DNA of 64,000 nt from Arachis hypogaea (Eukaryota > Streptophyta > Magnoliopsida > Fabales > Fabaceae). Positions within the stretch are counted from its first letter, which is position 1, and each line of letters begins with the position of its first letter. Positions 32,499 to 44,132 of the stretch are shown piece after piece. Below the pieces are notes generated by a model. It was not told where the DNA came from, did no database searches, and saw only the letters and a list, made by a program, of their open reading frames with translations. Made by a program: the position numbers and the translations under genes. The DNA lies in assembly GCF_003086295.3 (NCBI RefSeq), contig NC_092053.1:114523905-114587904 (forward strand). Reading direction: 5' to 3'.

Positions 32499-33043
32499 TG
32501 TTCATACCGAGGGTCGAGCTATCCGAACCGGGATGTTTAGTAGCGAAGCGATCGACTTGTTCAGGTCAAGCGGACCGACTTCTTTATGAAGAATTCGGCC
32601 AAAACGACAGCAAAGCCCAATAAAAGGGCTCAAATAGAGGAACACGACCCATAATCCAAAGGAAACCCCAGCCTATAGAGATAAAGGCGGTTCCCTTGAA
32701 GATAAGCTGACTTCACTCAAGATAAGATAAGATAAGATAAGATAACTAACTTATCTTATGACAAAGATCAGCCCACGCTACTATAAATACGCTGGAGCAC
32801 CCAGGTATAACTCATACTCTGATTCTACATAAAAAACCTGCTTAATACCCGTGCTAACTTAGGCATCGGAGTCTCTTGCAGGTACCCCCCACCCTCCGGT
32901 GGCCAAGGATCAGCAAGGCAGTAAGTCCAACAAGTCGGACCCAACAGCTCCGGCCGTCATCAGCCAGCCGGACACGTTATCTCCGACCAGTACAGAAGAT
33001 CTCATCCGAGATCGACCTCCAGTTTCAGGTAACCCTCGGAACA
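32499..33043 (+). repeat. 5' LTR of element D
   Basis: TGTTCATACC to GGAACA, 545 bp. Promoter layout: five GATAA units (32721-32745) followed by the inverted TTATCTTAT (32751-32759), then a TATA box TATAAATA at 32782-32789. An upstream open frame through the LTR is a by-product; translation should start at the ATG after the PBS. Confidence 0.95.
32721..32789 (+). promoter_or_regulatory. GATAA array, hairpin and TATA box in D LTR
   Basis: Five tandem GATAA units can pair with the downstream TTATCTTAT across a short CTAAC loop; a TATA box lies 23 bp after the inverted part. The arrangement recurs in the 3' LTR (42948-43016), in F (52257-52318, four units) and in K (61250-61313, four units plus a mutated one). 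GATAAG is the plant I-box core, so GATA factors are candidate binders; that is inference. Confidence 0.6.
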
Positions 33044-33044
33044 T

Positions 33045-33062
33045 TGGCGCCGTTGCCGGGGA
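33045..33062 (+). other. Primer-binding site of D (tRNA-Asp)
   Basis: TGGCGCCGTTGCCGGGGA is the exact complement of the 3' end of plant tRNA-Asp with CCA. It starts one base after the LTR end. It primes minus-strand DNA synthesis. Confidence 0.93.
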
Positions 33063-33084
33063 ACCTGGAAGTCATCCCAAAACC

Positions 33085-36000
33085 ATGATGGACGGCCATG
33101 ACAACGACCACGATTCAGATTTGGAGAACAAAACGCCACACAAGAACGCGGACACTACGCTAAAGGATACTCCGGAATCCAACGAAGACAAAAACTCACC
33201 AAATCCGGGAGCCATGGAAGCACTCCAAGATCGTTTGAAGCAGCTAGAGAAAGAAACCCAGCAACAACGGGAGATCGGAAAAGATCTACAAATAGAAGTA
33301 CGGCGACGTCGAGAAATAGAAGAAAAACTACAGCAATTAGAAGCCGACCTCAAAACAAAAGCTCCTCGGACTACTCCTGAAGAAAAACCACGCAAAGAAC
33401 AGGATCCATTCACCAGGGAAATCATGAAGACCAAAATTCCAAAGGACTTCAAGCTTCCGGATATGGTTTTGTACGATGGCACTACAGATCCCAACCATCA
33501 TCTTAGCAATTTCAGAAGCAGGATGTACCTTACCGATGCCTCGGATGCCGTTCGCTGCAAAGCTTTTCCAACAACTCTCACAAAAACGGCGATCAGATGG
33601 TTCGACAACTTACCTCTGAGGTCCATCTCGAACTTTGACGATCTGGCCAAAAAGTTCTTGGCCAGATTCTCCATCCAGAAGGATAAGGCCAAGCACGCAC
33701 CCAGCTTACTAGGGATCAAGCAAGGAGATCGGGAAAGCCTCCGCAACTACATGGAAAGATTCAACAAAACATGCATGGACATACAAAGTTTACCAACAGA
33801 GGCCGCCATCATGGGGCTTATCAACGGCTTACGAGAAGGACTTTTCAGCCAGTCCATATCAAAAAAGTATCCCACCTCCTTAGATGAAGTACAGGAGCAA
33901 GCAGAAAAATACATCAACATGGAAGAGAACGCTCGGTTGGGAGAAACCTCAAAATCTGGAGCCTCCTACCGAGACAGAGACAAGGACTCCAAAAGGAAAG
34001 AAGATCGACAGGGTGAGAAAATCAAAAAGTACCACAACTACACTCCTCTCAAAGTATCCCTGGTCGACATATACAAAGAAGTTTGCCATACTGAGAAAAT
34101 CCCCCCAGCGCAACCACTCAAAGGCAAAAGGGAAGGAGGAAATCGGAAGGAATATTGTGACTACCATCGAATTCGGGGACACTCTACCAACGAATGTTTC
34201 GATTTAAAAAACATCATAGAAAAATTGGTAAGAGAAGGAAAACTAGATCGATTTCTGGCCACCCGGGATGAGGACCAAAGAAAAAGACGAAGAGACGAAG
34301 ATGACGGACGAATTGAACGGTCACCTCGAACACCAGAAAGACACGTCCATATGATACATGGCGGATTCGCAGGAGGTGGGATCTCCAAATCATCCCGAAA
34401 GAGATACCTTAAAGAAGTATACCACGTTGAGGGAAAGGAGGAAGCACCCGACATTCCGGCAATAACATTTACTAAAGAAGACGCATCCGGCATCATCCCG
34501 GGACACGACGACCCCGTGGTCATCACAATTATACTGGCAAACGCCAATCTACACCGCACACTAGTAGACCAAGGGAGTTCTGCCGATATCTTATTCAAAA
34601 TAGCTTTCGACAAACTCGGCTTAGACGAAAGGGAACTAAGAGCATACCCGAACAATCTGTTTGGACTAGGAGACACTCCGATACAACCGTTGGGATACGT
34701 ATCGCTACATACTACTTTTGGAAAGAGGAACCAATCTAGGACTCTCAAAATAGACTACATTGTGGTCGACGTAAGTTCAGCCTACAATGCTCTCATAGGT
34801 CGGACAACACTCAATCAACTCGGCGCAATAGTCTCAACTCCACATCTATGCATGAAATTCCCAACTACAGAGGGGATAGCCACGGTAAAAACAGATCAAA
34901 AGATGGTACGTCGCTGCTATAACGAGAGCTTAAACCTCAAAGGCAGAGGAGAAGAGTTTCATACAATTGAGCTTGGTGAAGCTCAGCGTCGAGAAGAACT
35001 CCGTCCGCACCCAGAAGGCGAGATAGAAAAGGTTCAGATTGGAGACACCTCGGATAAAACGACTAATATCGGCACGGTCCTAAGAGGAGACTCAAAAGAA
35101 TCACTGATACAATTCTTACGAGATAATGTCGACCTCTTCGCATGGAAAGCCGCAGACATGCCAGGAATAGATCCTAAGTTAATGTGCCACAAGTTAGCGG
35201 TCTATCCAGGATCTCGGCCAGTGCAACAGAAACGAAGAAAACTTGGACCAGAACGATCCCGAGCTGTGGAAGAACAAGTACAAGCGTTATTGGAGGCAGG
35301 ATTCATAAGAGAAGTCAAGTATCCGCTATGGCTAGCCAACGTCGTTTTGGTGAAAAAGTCAAATGGGAAGTGGTGCATGTGTACCGATTACACCGATCTC
35401 AACAAAGCCTGCCCAAAAGATCCATATCCACTCCCAAGTGTTTACGCTCTGGTAGATGCTTCCTTTGGATATAGATACCTCTCGTTTATGGACGCCTATT
35501 CGGGATACAACCAAATCCCCATGTATCCACAAGATCAAGAAAAAAATGTCGTTCTTAACACCAAAGGCGAACTACTGCTACATTGTGATGCCTTTCGGTC
35601 TCAAGAACGCGGGAGCTACTTATCAAAGGCTAATGAATAAAGTCTTCTCAGATCACATCGGGAAAATCATGGAAGTCTATGTGAACGACATGTTGGTAAA
35701 AACACAGAACGAAAATACATTATTGTCCGACCTGTCCCAAGTATTCGACACTATAAGGAAGTATGACATGCGACTCAACCCCGCAAAATGCACCTTCGCA
35801 GTTGAAGCAGGCAAATTCTTGGGTTTCATGCTCACGCAAAGGGGAATCAAAGCAAATCCAGACAAATGTCAAGCTATACTCGACATGAAGAGCCCAACCT
35901 GTGTCAAAGAGGTACAGCAACTCAACGGGAGATTGGCCGCCCTATCCCGATTTTTAGCAGGAGCTGCGATAAGATCTCTCCCCTTCTATGCTACTTTAAG

Positions 36001-38211
36001 AAAGGGAAAACAGTTCGAATGGACGACAGAATGTGAACAAGCTTTCCAAGACTTCAAGGAGTTCTTAGGACGGCCACCTATCCTATCTCGACCACAAGAA
36101 GGAGAACCACTTATATTATATCTCGCAGTAGGAAGCCGGGCGATAGCCTCAGCACTAGTCAGAGAAGACGAAAATGGGCAACAACCCGTCTACTTCATTA
36201 GCAAAGCACTATAGGGATCCGAGCTGAACTACCAGAAAATAGAAAAATTTGCCTATACTCTCATCCTAACATCTTGACGACTCCGCCCGTACTTTCAGGC
36301 TCATACCATTAAGGTTAGAACGAACCAGCCCATAAAAGGAATACTGCAAAAAACAGATTTAGCAGGCAGAATTCTACAATGGGCAGTCGAGTTATCGGAG
36401 TTCGACCTCCAATATGAAGCTCGGACGGCCATCAAATCACAGTATTTGGCCGACTTCATCGCAGAATTCACAGATACCCCGGAAACTCCCGCAGAGTGGA
36501 ATCTCTACGTGGACGGTTCCTCAAATAAAACTGGAAGCGGCGCAGGCGTGATAATAGAAAGAAACCAAGGAACCCAAGTTGAGCTTTCCCTCAAGTTCGG
36601 GTTCCCGGCCTCCAATAACCAAGCGGAATATGAAGCACTATTAGTTGGTTTGAAGCTGGCTAAAGAGGTCGGAGCTCAAAAACTCAACATTTACAGCGAT
36701 TCACAAGTGATCACATCACAAATAACAGGGAGCTACCAAGCCAAAGACCCCACCATGAAAAATATTTAGACAAAACCAAGGAACTACTCGGACAAGTCGG
36801 GGAATATAAGATCTGCCACATACCCCGCGAACGAAATGCCCGAGCTGATGCACTCTCAAAACTAGCCAGCACCAAACCAGGGGGCAACAATAGAAGCCTC
36901 ATCCAGGAAATATTGCAAAACCCGTCAATCTCGGAAGAAGAACAAGTCCTGGCCATAACAAATCAGGACCAAGAATGGATGACCCCCATAGTCAACTACC
37001 TCAAAGAAGGAACACTCCCCGCAGAAGAAAAGGAGGCAAAAAAGTTAAAAAGGGAGGCACAATACTACACCATCATAAACAACATCCTGTACAAAAGAGG
37101 AATCTCAATACCTTTACTAAAATGCGTGCCGACCTCCAATACAAAGGAAGTGCTAGAAGAAATACATAGCGGCATTTGCGGCAATCATCTCGGAGCACGA
37201 GCTCTCGCCAAAAAAGTACTCCGGGCAGGATTTTATTAGCCAACTCTACAGAAAGAAGCCACAGAATTTGTAAAGACATGTCCACCATGTCAAAAACATG
37301 CCAATTTTCACATCGCCCCGCTAGAAGAGCTCATCAGCGTGACTTCACCTTGGCCATTTGTAAAATGGGGACTCGATCTTCTCGGCCCCTTCCCACCGGG
37401 ATCAGGACAAGTTAAATTTCTCATAGTGGGAGTAGATTACTTTACAAAGTGGATTGAGGTAGAGCCCCTAGCCAATGCCACCGCTCAAAGGAGTCGAAAA
37501 TTCTTATATAGAAACATTGTCACGAGATTCGGGATTCCATATTCGATAACTACAGACAATGGCACTCAATTCACGGATGCAGGTTTCAAAAAACTAGTAG
37601 CCGACTTGAATATAAAGCACCAGTACACCTCAGTTGAGCATCCACAAGCCAATGGACAGGCCGAGGCGGCTAACAAAGTCATATTGGTTGGGCTAAAATG
37701 GAGATTACAAAATGCAAAGGGAGCCTGGGCAGAAGAGCTCCCACAGGTCCTGTGGGCATATCGAACAACGCCACATTCCACCACGAAGGAATCCCCCTTC
37801 CGATTAGCATACGGAACAGAGGCGATGATTCCAATAGAGATTGAGGAAGGGTTGCCCAGAGTAGTTCACTACAATGAGGAAGCAAACTTCCAACTTCAGA
37901 GAGAAGAGCTCGACCTGTTACCCGAAATCCAAGAAAGAGCTCGGATCAGGGAAGAAGCTCTAAAACGCCGAATGGCTTCCAGGTATAATCAAAGGGTAGT
38001 ACCGATAAATTTCACAGAAAATGATCTCATCCTAATCCAAAATGATATCGGAACAACTCAACCAGGAGAGGGAAAGCTGGCAGCAAACTGGAAAGGACCC
38101 TACCGAATTGTAGAAGTACTTGGAAAGGGCTACTACAGACTGTCTGAACTCGATGGACGAGAGCTTCCCAGGTCATGGCACGCCTGCAACCTCAGAAGGT
38201 ACTACAGTTAG
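33085..38211 (+). pseudogene. gag-pol of element D
   Basis: Starts at ATG 33085 or 33088. Gag: acidic N-terminus with coiled coil (about 33230-33360), core (PNHHLSNFRSRMYLTDASDA), knuckle near 34155 with YCDYHRIRGHSTNEC. Protease: LVDQGSSADILF near 34561. RT: MCTDYTDLNKACPKDPYPLP near 35380; its active site reads YVND (35678-35689) instead of YVDD. RNase H then a second RNase H (LYVDGSSNKTGSGAGVI near 36506). Integrase: zinc region to 37300, core with GLDLLGPFP, TTDNGTQF and GQAEAANK. A frameshift in an A-run near 35545 is matched by another near 36765; stops sit at about 36212, 36276 and 37237. Not functional as read, but close to it. Confidence 0.92.
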
Positions 38212-38654
38212 AAAAGATAAAAGATCTCATCATTGGATGCACTCTTTTTCCTGAAAAGGTTTTTTAATGAGGCACCAAGTTGAGACTCAGACAATCCCAT
38301 ATGTATATATTTGCACTTTTCCTTTAAATAAAATATATTTTAGATATTCTACAAAGATTTCAAGATGCATTAATCTGAAGTATTCATCGTTCGATTATAA
38401 AGCAACAGATCGGCAGAAAGTGAAAAACAATTTCACTGCACGATCACGATAAAGACAACCGTCCGATAAAGGTGAAAACGCGATTCACCCAAAGGGCGAT
38501 CTAGAGATGACAACCACTTTCTACAAATCGGCAAAGATGAACACAGAATAATGTAAGAAGTTATCGAATGTGATCCAAAAAAGGACCTGACGAGGTCTTA
38601 CGGATTGCTAAAATAATAACTTAAAGACTGGCCGACGTTGAGAAGTCAGACCAA
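38212..38654 (+). other. Post-integrase spacer of D
   Basis: Non-coding, AT-rich, leading into the tandem repeat. No gene or known site recognised. Confidence 0.5.
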
Positions 38655-39410
38655 GTCAACACAAGTTATAAGTAAACCCTGGAAAGAGGTCTGGCCAACC
38701 CTATTAAAGAGGATTACTTTAACTTAGAAGGGCTCGACACGACAAAGTCAGCCCAAAATTAAAAGTTATCAAAGTAGTCCCTGAAAGAGATCTGACAAAG
38801 ATCCAAGAAAGAGGACTACAAATAACTTAAAGGAGACCGATATAACCAAGTCGGACTCCTACTACTTAAAAGTTATCAAAGTAGTCCCTGAAAGAGATCT
38901 GACAAAGATCCAAGAAAGAGGACTACAAATAACTTAAAGGAGACCGATATAACCAAGTCAGACTCCTACTACTTAAAAGTTATCAAAGTAGTCCCTGAAA
39001 GAGATCTGACAAAGATCCAAGAAAGAGGACTACAAATAACTTAAAGGAGACCGATATAACCAAGTCGGACTCCTACTACTTAAAAGTTATCAAAGTAGTC
39101 CTTGAAAGAGATCTGACAAAGATCCAAGAAAGAGGACTACAAATAACTTAAAGGAGACCGATATAACCAAGTCAGACTCCTACTACTTAAAAGTTATCAA
39201 AGTAGTCCCTGAAAGAGATCTGACAAAGATCCAAGAAAGAGGATTACAAAAATAACTTAAAGGAGACCGATATGACCAAGTCGGACTCCTACAATTGGAA
39301 AGTTATCGAAGCAATCCCTGAAAAAGACCTAACAAAGATCCAGGAAAGGGATTACAAAAATAACTCAGAAAAGGACTGCGAAAACAACTCGGAGGACTAA
39401 CTTGAAGAAA
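38655..39410. repeat. 107-bp tandem repeat in element D
   Basis: Five nearly identical 107-bp units start at 38761, 38868, 38975, 39082 and 39189, each opening with AAAAGTTATCAAAGTAGTCC. A degenerate unit precedes (about 38655-38760) and one follows (about 39299-39400). The unit alternates TCGGACTCC and TCAGACTCC in successive copies. It lies between integrase and the antisense gene, the position reported for the amplified repeat of the Retand type. No open frame runs through it. Confidence 0.93.
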
Positions 39411-39754
39411 TCGGTTATAAATTATCGGAAATACAAGCCGGAGCGGGAACAAACCAAAAATCAAGTTAGACCTACCTAGTCACAACCTCGAAGGATTCAA
39501 GATACAAAGTACAAAGCAATCCAAAAGAGATACCAAGTCAAGCACAAAAGCGCGATATCATCCACAAGGTTATAAAAGCCTCAGAGGCCACCAAAATCTA
39601 TCTCAAAAAAGCTAAAGCATGCTACCATTTGTTTTTCATAAAAAACAAAAGTTGCTGGGCAAGCAACGAGAAAGTGTCAGCAATCAACAAAACATAAAGA
39701 GTTTAAAAAAGCCCACAAGTCGGGCCAACTACATATCCAGAATAAAGATTAAAA

Positions 39755-41665
39755 CTAAGGGTCAGAAGATTTTTTAGCAGCATCAGGCTGAGGAGACGGA
39801 GGCCGAGTCTGGAGAGGAACGACATCTACAGTACCGTCATCCCGGTTCAAGATCTGGCAGTCAGGGTCGGAAGCGGGAGGACCAACCTCGGCAGGGACAG
39901 CAGAAGGCGACACCTTGGTAGAGGCTACAGGAGGAGGATCAACATCATCCTCATCCTCGTCATCAGGGACAACCTTGCCATCCCTGACAACGTTCTCCAA
40001 GCTAAAGAGGGTCAGGTCGGCCTCGGGAGCAATAACCCGAACTTGTTCCCTCAGGTTCTCATAGGCAGCAGTTACACTGCCAACAAGATGACTTTGGAGT
40101 TCGGAATAATCAGCCCGGGCATTCTCTAACTCTTCTCTCAGACACAACACCTCCCGGTAAGACGTCAAATAACTGTCCTTATGCCGCATAGCCGTGTCCT
40201 CGGCCAGTTTCAGAGAGCCAGCCAAGGAAGTAGAAATAGCCTTTTCATTTTCCAAATCTTTCTCCAACCTGGCCACCCTTACTTCAAGCTCCCCCTTTAA
40301 ATCCTTCATCCGATCAAACTCCTGTTTGGCCTCCTCCATAAAAGCTTTAGTGGCATGGAGAGGAAGACTTTGAGCAGTCCGATATAGGGCCGCCCCCATG
40401 TGTGCCAACTTGATACCACTCCGGGTGATATAATCAAAATGATGAAGAATCGACACGTCATCCATAGGAAGAACACCATAAGGGCCGATTTGTTGATCTA
40501 CAAACTCAACTGCATCAAAGTCAGGAGTATCAAGGTTGAAAGGTTCAGTTGTTCTTTGCTTCTTACTAGGAGGGGGACCGGAAGCAGCAACGGAAGATTG
40601 TGGAAGATCGACCTGACGGACCCGAGGAGTAGGAATTGCTCTCCTCGGCCCGGGAGAACTCGGTATAGGAGGTTTAACCAGAGGCTGAGAAGACCCCTCT
40701 CCGGCCGCTTTGGCCGAGAGGTTTAGTGCTGCGGTCGCCTTCTTCGCCTTCTTATAGGCTCTCATGGAATCATTATTCTTCGACATCTCTGAAAAACACA
40801 AAAACAAAGAACAAGTTACAACACAGGAAAAACAAAGCCCGAGAGCAAGTATAAAAACAAATCAGGCAGTACCCAAAGCAGCCCGAACCAAAAATGGATC
40901 ATTCAAAAATCTCTTCGTGTCCAGGTGGGGTGGCTTCCCCCACAAATCTTCAAGAACGACCACAAAGGCCCGCTCAACCTCACTAAGCATTTCCCACGTG
41001 TAACGTGGCACTCTTACATTCTTTTGCCACTCCAGAGGAAAAGCAGGTTCATCATTTTCATCAAGAAAAAAGGGGCGAACCCCCTCAATGGCACGGACTC
41101 GAAAGAAATAGTTCTTAAAATCTTTAAACGACTCATCATACATGGCAAAAACTTTATGCCCCTGGGCCGACCTGAAAGAAACCCAGGAAGCTTTCTTTTT
41201 GGAGGAACCCCCAGGTTTGGCCGAGATAAAAAGATAAAGGAAAATAGTTTCAGAAGGTGTTATATCCAACTCCTGACAAAGAAGTTGAAATATCTTGATA
41301 AAACCCCAGGAGTTTGGATGCAGCTGGGATGGGGCAATATTGTAGGACCACAACAAGTCAGTTTCAAAGGCAGTAAAAGGGAAAGTAACGTTCAATTGGC
41401 TAAAAAAGTATTCATAAGCATAGAAAGAGGGACGCTCCCCCCCGACGGAAGTCGGAAAACAAACTCTCTCATCAGAGTCAGGAGCAACAAGCTCATAATC
41501 ACCCTCGCAGGAACTGTTAGCACAAATCCTATGGCGCTTCCTCAGCTATGTGCAAAATTCAGCATCCACAATAGAAACACACAACAAAACAAGGGAGTCC
41601 AGCCAATCGGACATTCCCTCGGGAACTCTGGAAGACATCTCTACAATGTTATTGCGAGAAGACAT
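39755..41665 (-). pseudogene. Antisense gene of element D, PF04195-type protein, two exons
   Basis: Runs against gag-pol. Exon 1: ATG 41665 to 40873. Exon 2: 40788 to stop at 39755. Between them an 84-bp intron (40872-40789) has GT at its start and TTTTTCAG at its end. Joined, 1827 nt give 609 codons in one frame, with a single amber at codon 40 (41548-41546). Exon 1 carries a domain like Pfam PF04195 (putative gypsy-type transposon), with FPFTAFETDLL, AQLHPNSWGF-like and WVSFRSAQG stretches. Exon 2 has a basic Ala/Lys-rich start, a Pro-rich linker, a long coiled coil (about 40330-40050) and an acidic tail. Antisense ORFs of this kind are known in Tat-lineage elements; function unknown. No promoter identified. 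Confidence 0.82.
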
Positions 41666-42725
41666 GAGGCCAACTAAATCCTACAAGTAAGAAAAGAAGA
41701 GGGGATTACTAAAAACATCTCGGACAAGGGAGAAAACAACTCAAAACGATGCAGGAGATCACACAGAAAAGGAAAACCCCAAGACTCAAACCAAAATCTT
41801 GGGGCATCCTTTGGAGGCAATAATCAGGCAAAGTTTCCAAGAAAAATCTACAGCTCGCACCCCGACATCTCTCAGAAAGAAAACAAAAGAAAGCGAAAAT
41901 GCAAAAAAAAGATCACCTTCATACAGTTTATCAGAAGAAAGCACTATTTCTACAGTTTAGTAAAAATAACCAAGCGGAAAGGCGCAAACTTTTTTCGAAA
42001 TCAAGCAAAAAGCAAGCACCAACACCGAGCATACCAAACAAGAAATCATCAAAGACACCAGCCCCTTTTCCAGAATCAGATACATTATCATCAAAAGCAC
42101 AAACGAGAAATAACATGCAGAAGCCCTAAGCACATTAAAGCAATAGGAAAGGCGAAAAAGATTCAGAGCACGCATTACGACTATAACCAGGCACAGTAGA
42201 AGCAGAAAGATCCAAACTTCCCTCAAAGCAAAATCGCAATTTAATCACGAAAAGCCAAAAGCAGCAAAAAAGAAAGAAAATGCAAATGGAACTCACCTGG
42301 AGAAGAGAAAAGCTTCAAAGGAAAGAAGGAGAGGCAAGTTGTCCCGAGAATCGTCAAGCGACGCTGCCATGAAGGAAAAGAGGAAACGAGGGCGAAAAAC
42401 AGAGAACGAGAAAAACGGAGGAAAATGGTGAAGAAGTTACGAAAGAGCAAAGAAGAGAAATCGTCTCTGAGCTTTCAAAAATCAAAATAAAGAGCCAAAG
42501 GAGAAACGGAGCAATTAATACTAATTAATTAGGGTATTAAACCCTCGCACGTTCCCCAGGACAAAGCGCTAATACAAAAGGGCGCGCTTTTAGAAGGAAA
42601 ACGTTCTACATTCAAAAAAGCTTCTGCAAAGGAATCGACAAAATGCTTGAGTTCGGCTTCACTAAAGAAGGACCGAAGTCAAAGAACTCGACCTCAAACG
42701 GAAGACCAAGCTCAAGCAGGGGCAC
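41666..42725. other. 3' non-coding region of D before the LTR
   Basis: A-rich on the plus strand; would hold the promoter and leader of the antisense gene on the minus strand, though no clear TATA box was picked out. The last bases before the LTR, AGCAGGGGCAC, are the purine-rich tract adjoining the 3' LTR. Open frames here have no recognisable homologue. Confidence 0.5.
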
Positions 42726-43269
42726 TGTTCATACCCAGGGTCGAGCTATCCGAACCGGGATGTTCAGTAGCGAAGCGATCGACTTGTTCAGGTCAAGCGG
42801 ACCGACTTCTTTATGAAGAATTCGGCCAAAACGACAGCAAAGCCCAATAAAAGGGCCCAAATAGAGGAACACGACCCAGAATCCAAAGGCAACCCCAGCC
42901 TATAGAGATAAAGGCGGTTCCCTTGAAGATAAGCTGACTTCACTCAAGATAAGATAAGATAAGATAAGATAACTAACTTATCTTATCACAAAGATCAGCC
43001 CACGCTACTATAAATATGCTGGAGCACCCAGGTATAACTCATACTCTGATTCTACATAAAAAACCTGCTTAATACCCGTGCTAACTTAGGCATCGGAGTC
43101 TCTTGCAGGTACCCCCACCCTTTGGTGGCCAAGGATCAGCAAGGCAGTAAGTCCAACAAGTCGGACCCAACAGCTCCGGCCGTCATCAGCCAGCCGGACA
43201 CATTATCTCCGACCAGTACAGAAGATCTCATCCGAGATCGACCTCCAGTTTCAGGTAACCCTCAGAACA
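42726..43269 (+). repeat. 3' LTR of element D
   Basis: TGTTCATACC to CAGAACA, 544 bp. Same GATAA array (42948-42972) and TATA box (43009-43016) as the 5' LTR. Followed directly by GATAC, the target duplication. Confidence 0.95.
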
Positions 43270-44132
43270 GATACCAATGCTGAAAATGGCAAATTACCCC
43301 GGGCGTGAACTTGACTTATCGCTTACTTGACAAGAAACGGAATGTTCACCGGCCTCTCTGTGAGAACACACCAAACAAGCAAGGCGAGGTCCGCCGTAAA
43401 GGACGACTTGTGGGTGCTAGGTAGCACATAGTGAGATAGGATTTGGGCCCAAGCTCTAGCTTCTACAATGAGGAAGCGAACGTCAATGCTCTTGGGCCTC
43501 ATCCGTAGTCGACCATGGATCCAAAATGCCTCTGGCTCAGCAATGACTCGGAGGATCGAGTTCCAATCAAATCCAAACTTCTCTCGCTGACGTAAGACTT
43601 CTTGGATGCCATCCATGTCACTTGGTACCGGTAAGACATTAAGCACTTGCTAAATAGTCTCTTCTGAAACTGAGACTTGCTTCCGGCGAATGTACACCGA
43701 TTGAAGAGAGGAAAGATGGTAGTTAGTGTAGAATTCTTCCACCCAAGAGAGGTTGATTTCCCTTGGCTTTCTCAAAAGAAACTCCCATCCTCGCTGTTCA
43801 ATGCGGGGTAGAATATAAGGAGCAACCTTGTCTGGCGAAGCAAGTAGATGCTCAGGATGATAGTTCCTGACAACCATGGAAGGGAACATAAGTTCACAGA
43901 AGCGGTTGGGGAACCTTGAAGAATCTTTTGCTAGTTTGCTCTTTTCTTTCTCATCAATAGGAGCGGGTATCTTAGCCTTCTTGGATAGGGATTTGGCTCC
44001 TAATGAAGAGTGCGCCTTAGAAGTTAATCTTTGGGGTGCCCTCTTTGCGGCCGATTTCCTTGGAGCTTTCTCCTTGCCTTTCGTGGTGGCCATCCTAGGA
44101 AGGGAAGGGAAAGAAGAAAACATTAAACCCAA
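43270..44132 (-). pseudogene. ORF2 of element C, N-terminal part
   Basis: Likely start is the ATG at 44093 (MATTKGKEK), or 44132. Basic N-terminus, then the PF20167-type domain with IEQRGWEFLLRKPREINLSW and VEEFYTNYH. Amber near 43647 and ochre at 43325-43323 lie in the same frame. D is inserted at 43270; the frame continues at 32493, giving about 416 residues from 44093. Equivalent to ORF2 of A and B but clearly diverged from them. Confidence 0.78.

Larger units (their letters stand above)
32499..43269 (+). mobile_element. Element D: Tat-type Ty3/gypsy element nested in C
   Basis: Perfect 5-bp duplication GATAC (32494-32498 and 43270-43274), 10,771 bp. LTRs of 545 and 544 bp differ at about a dozen positions by eye, roughly 2%, so the insertion is young. 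Order: LTR, PBS, gag-PR-RT-RNase H-second (archaeal-type) RNase H-integrase, a 107-bp tandem repeat, an antisense gene, LTR. Dual RNase H, no chromodomain, an amplified repeat and an antisense ORF near the 3' end are hallmarks of the Tat lineage (Ogre, Retand, Grande relatives). F and K belong to the same family. Confidence 0.93.

Noticed and set aside
32899..33084. N-terminal extension of D gag into the LTR
   Set aside because: The frame is open upstream, but it crosses the LTR end and PBS; the ATG at 33085 or 33088 is the natural start and matches the starts in F and K.
35540..35560. Intron in D pol at the frame change
   Set aside because: No GT-AG pair restores the frame without deleting conserved RT residues; a one-base change in the A-run is sufficient.
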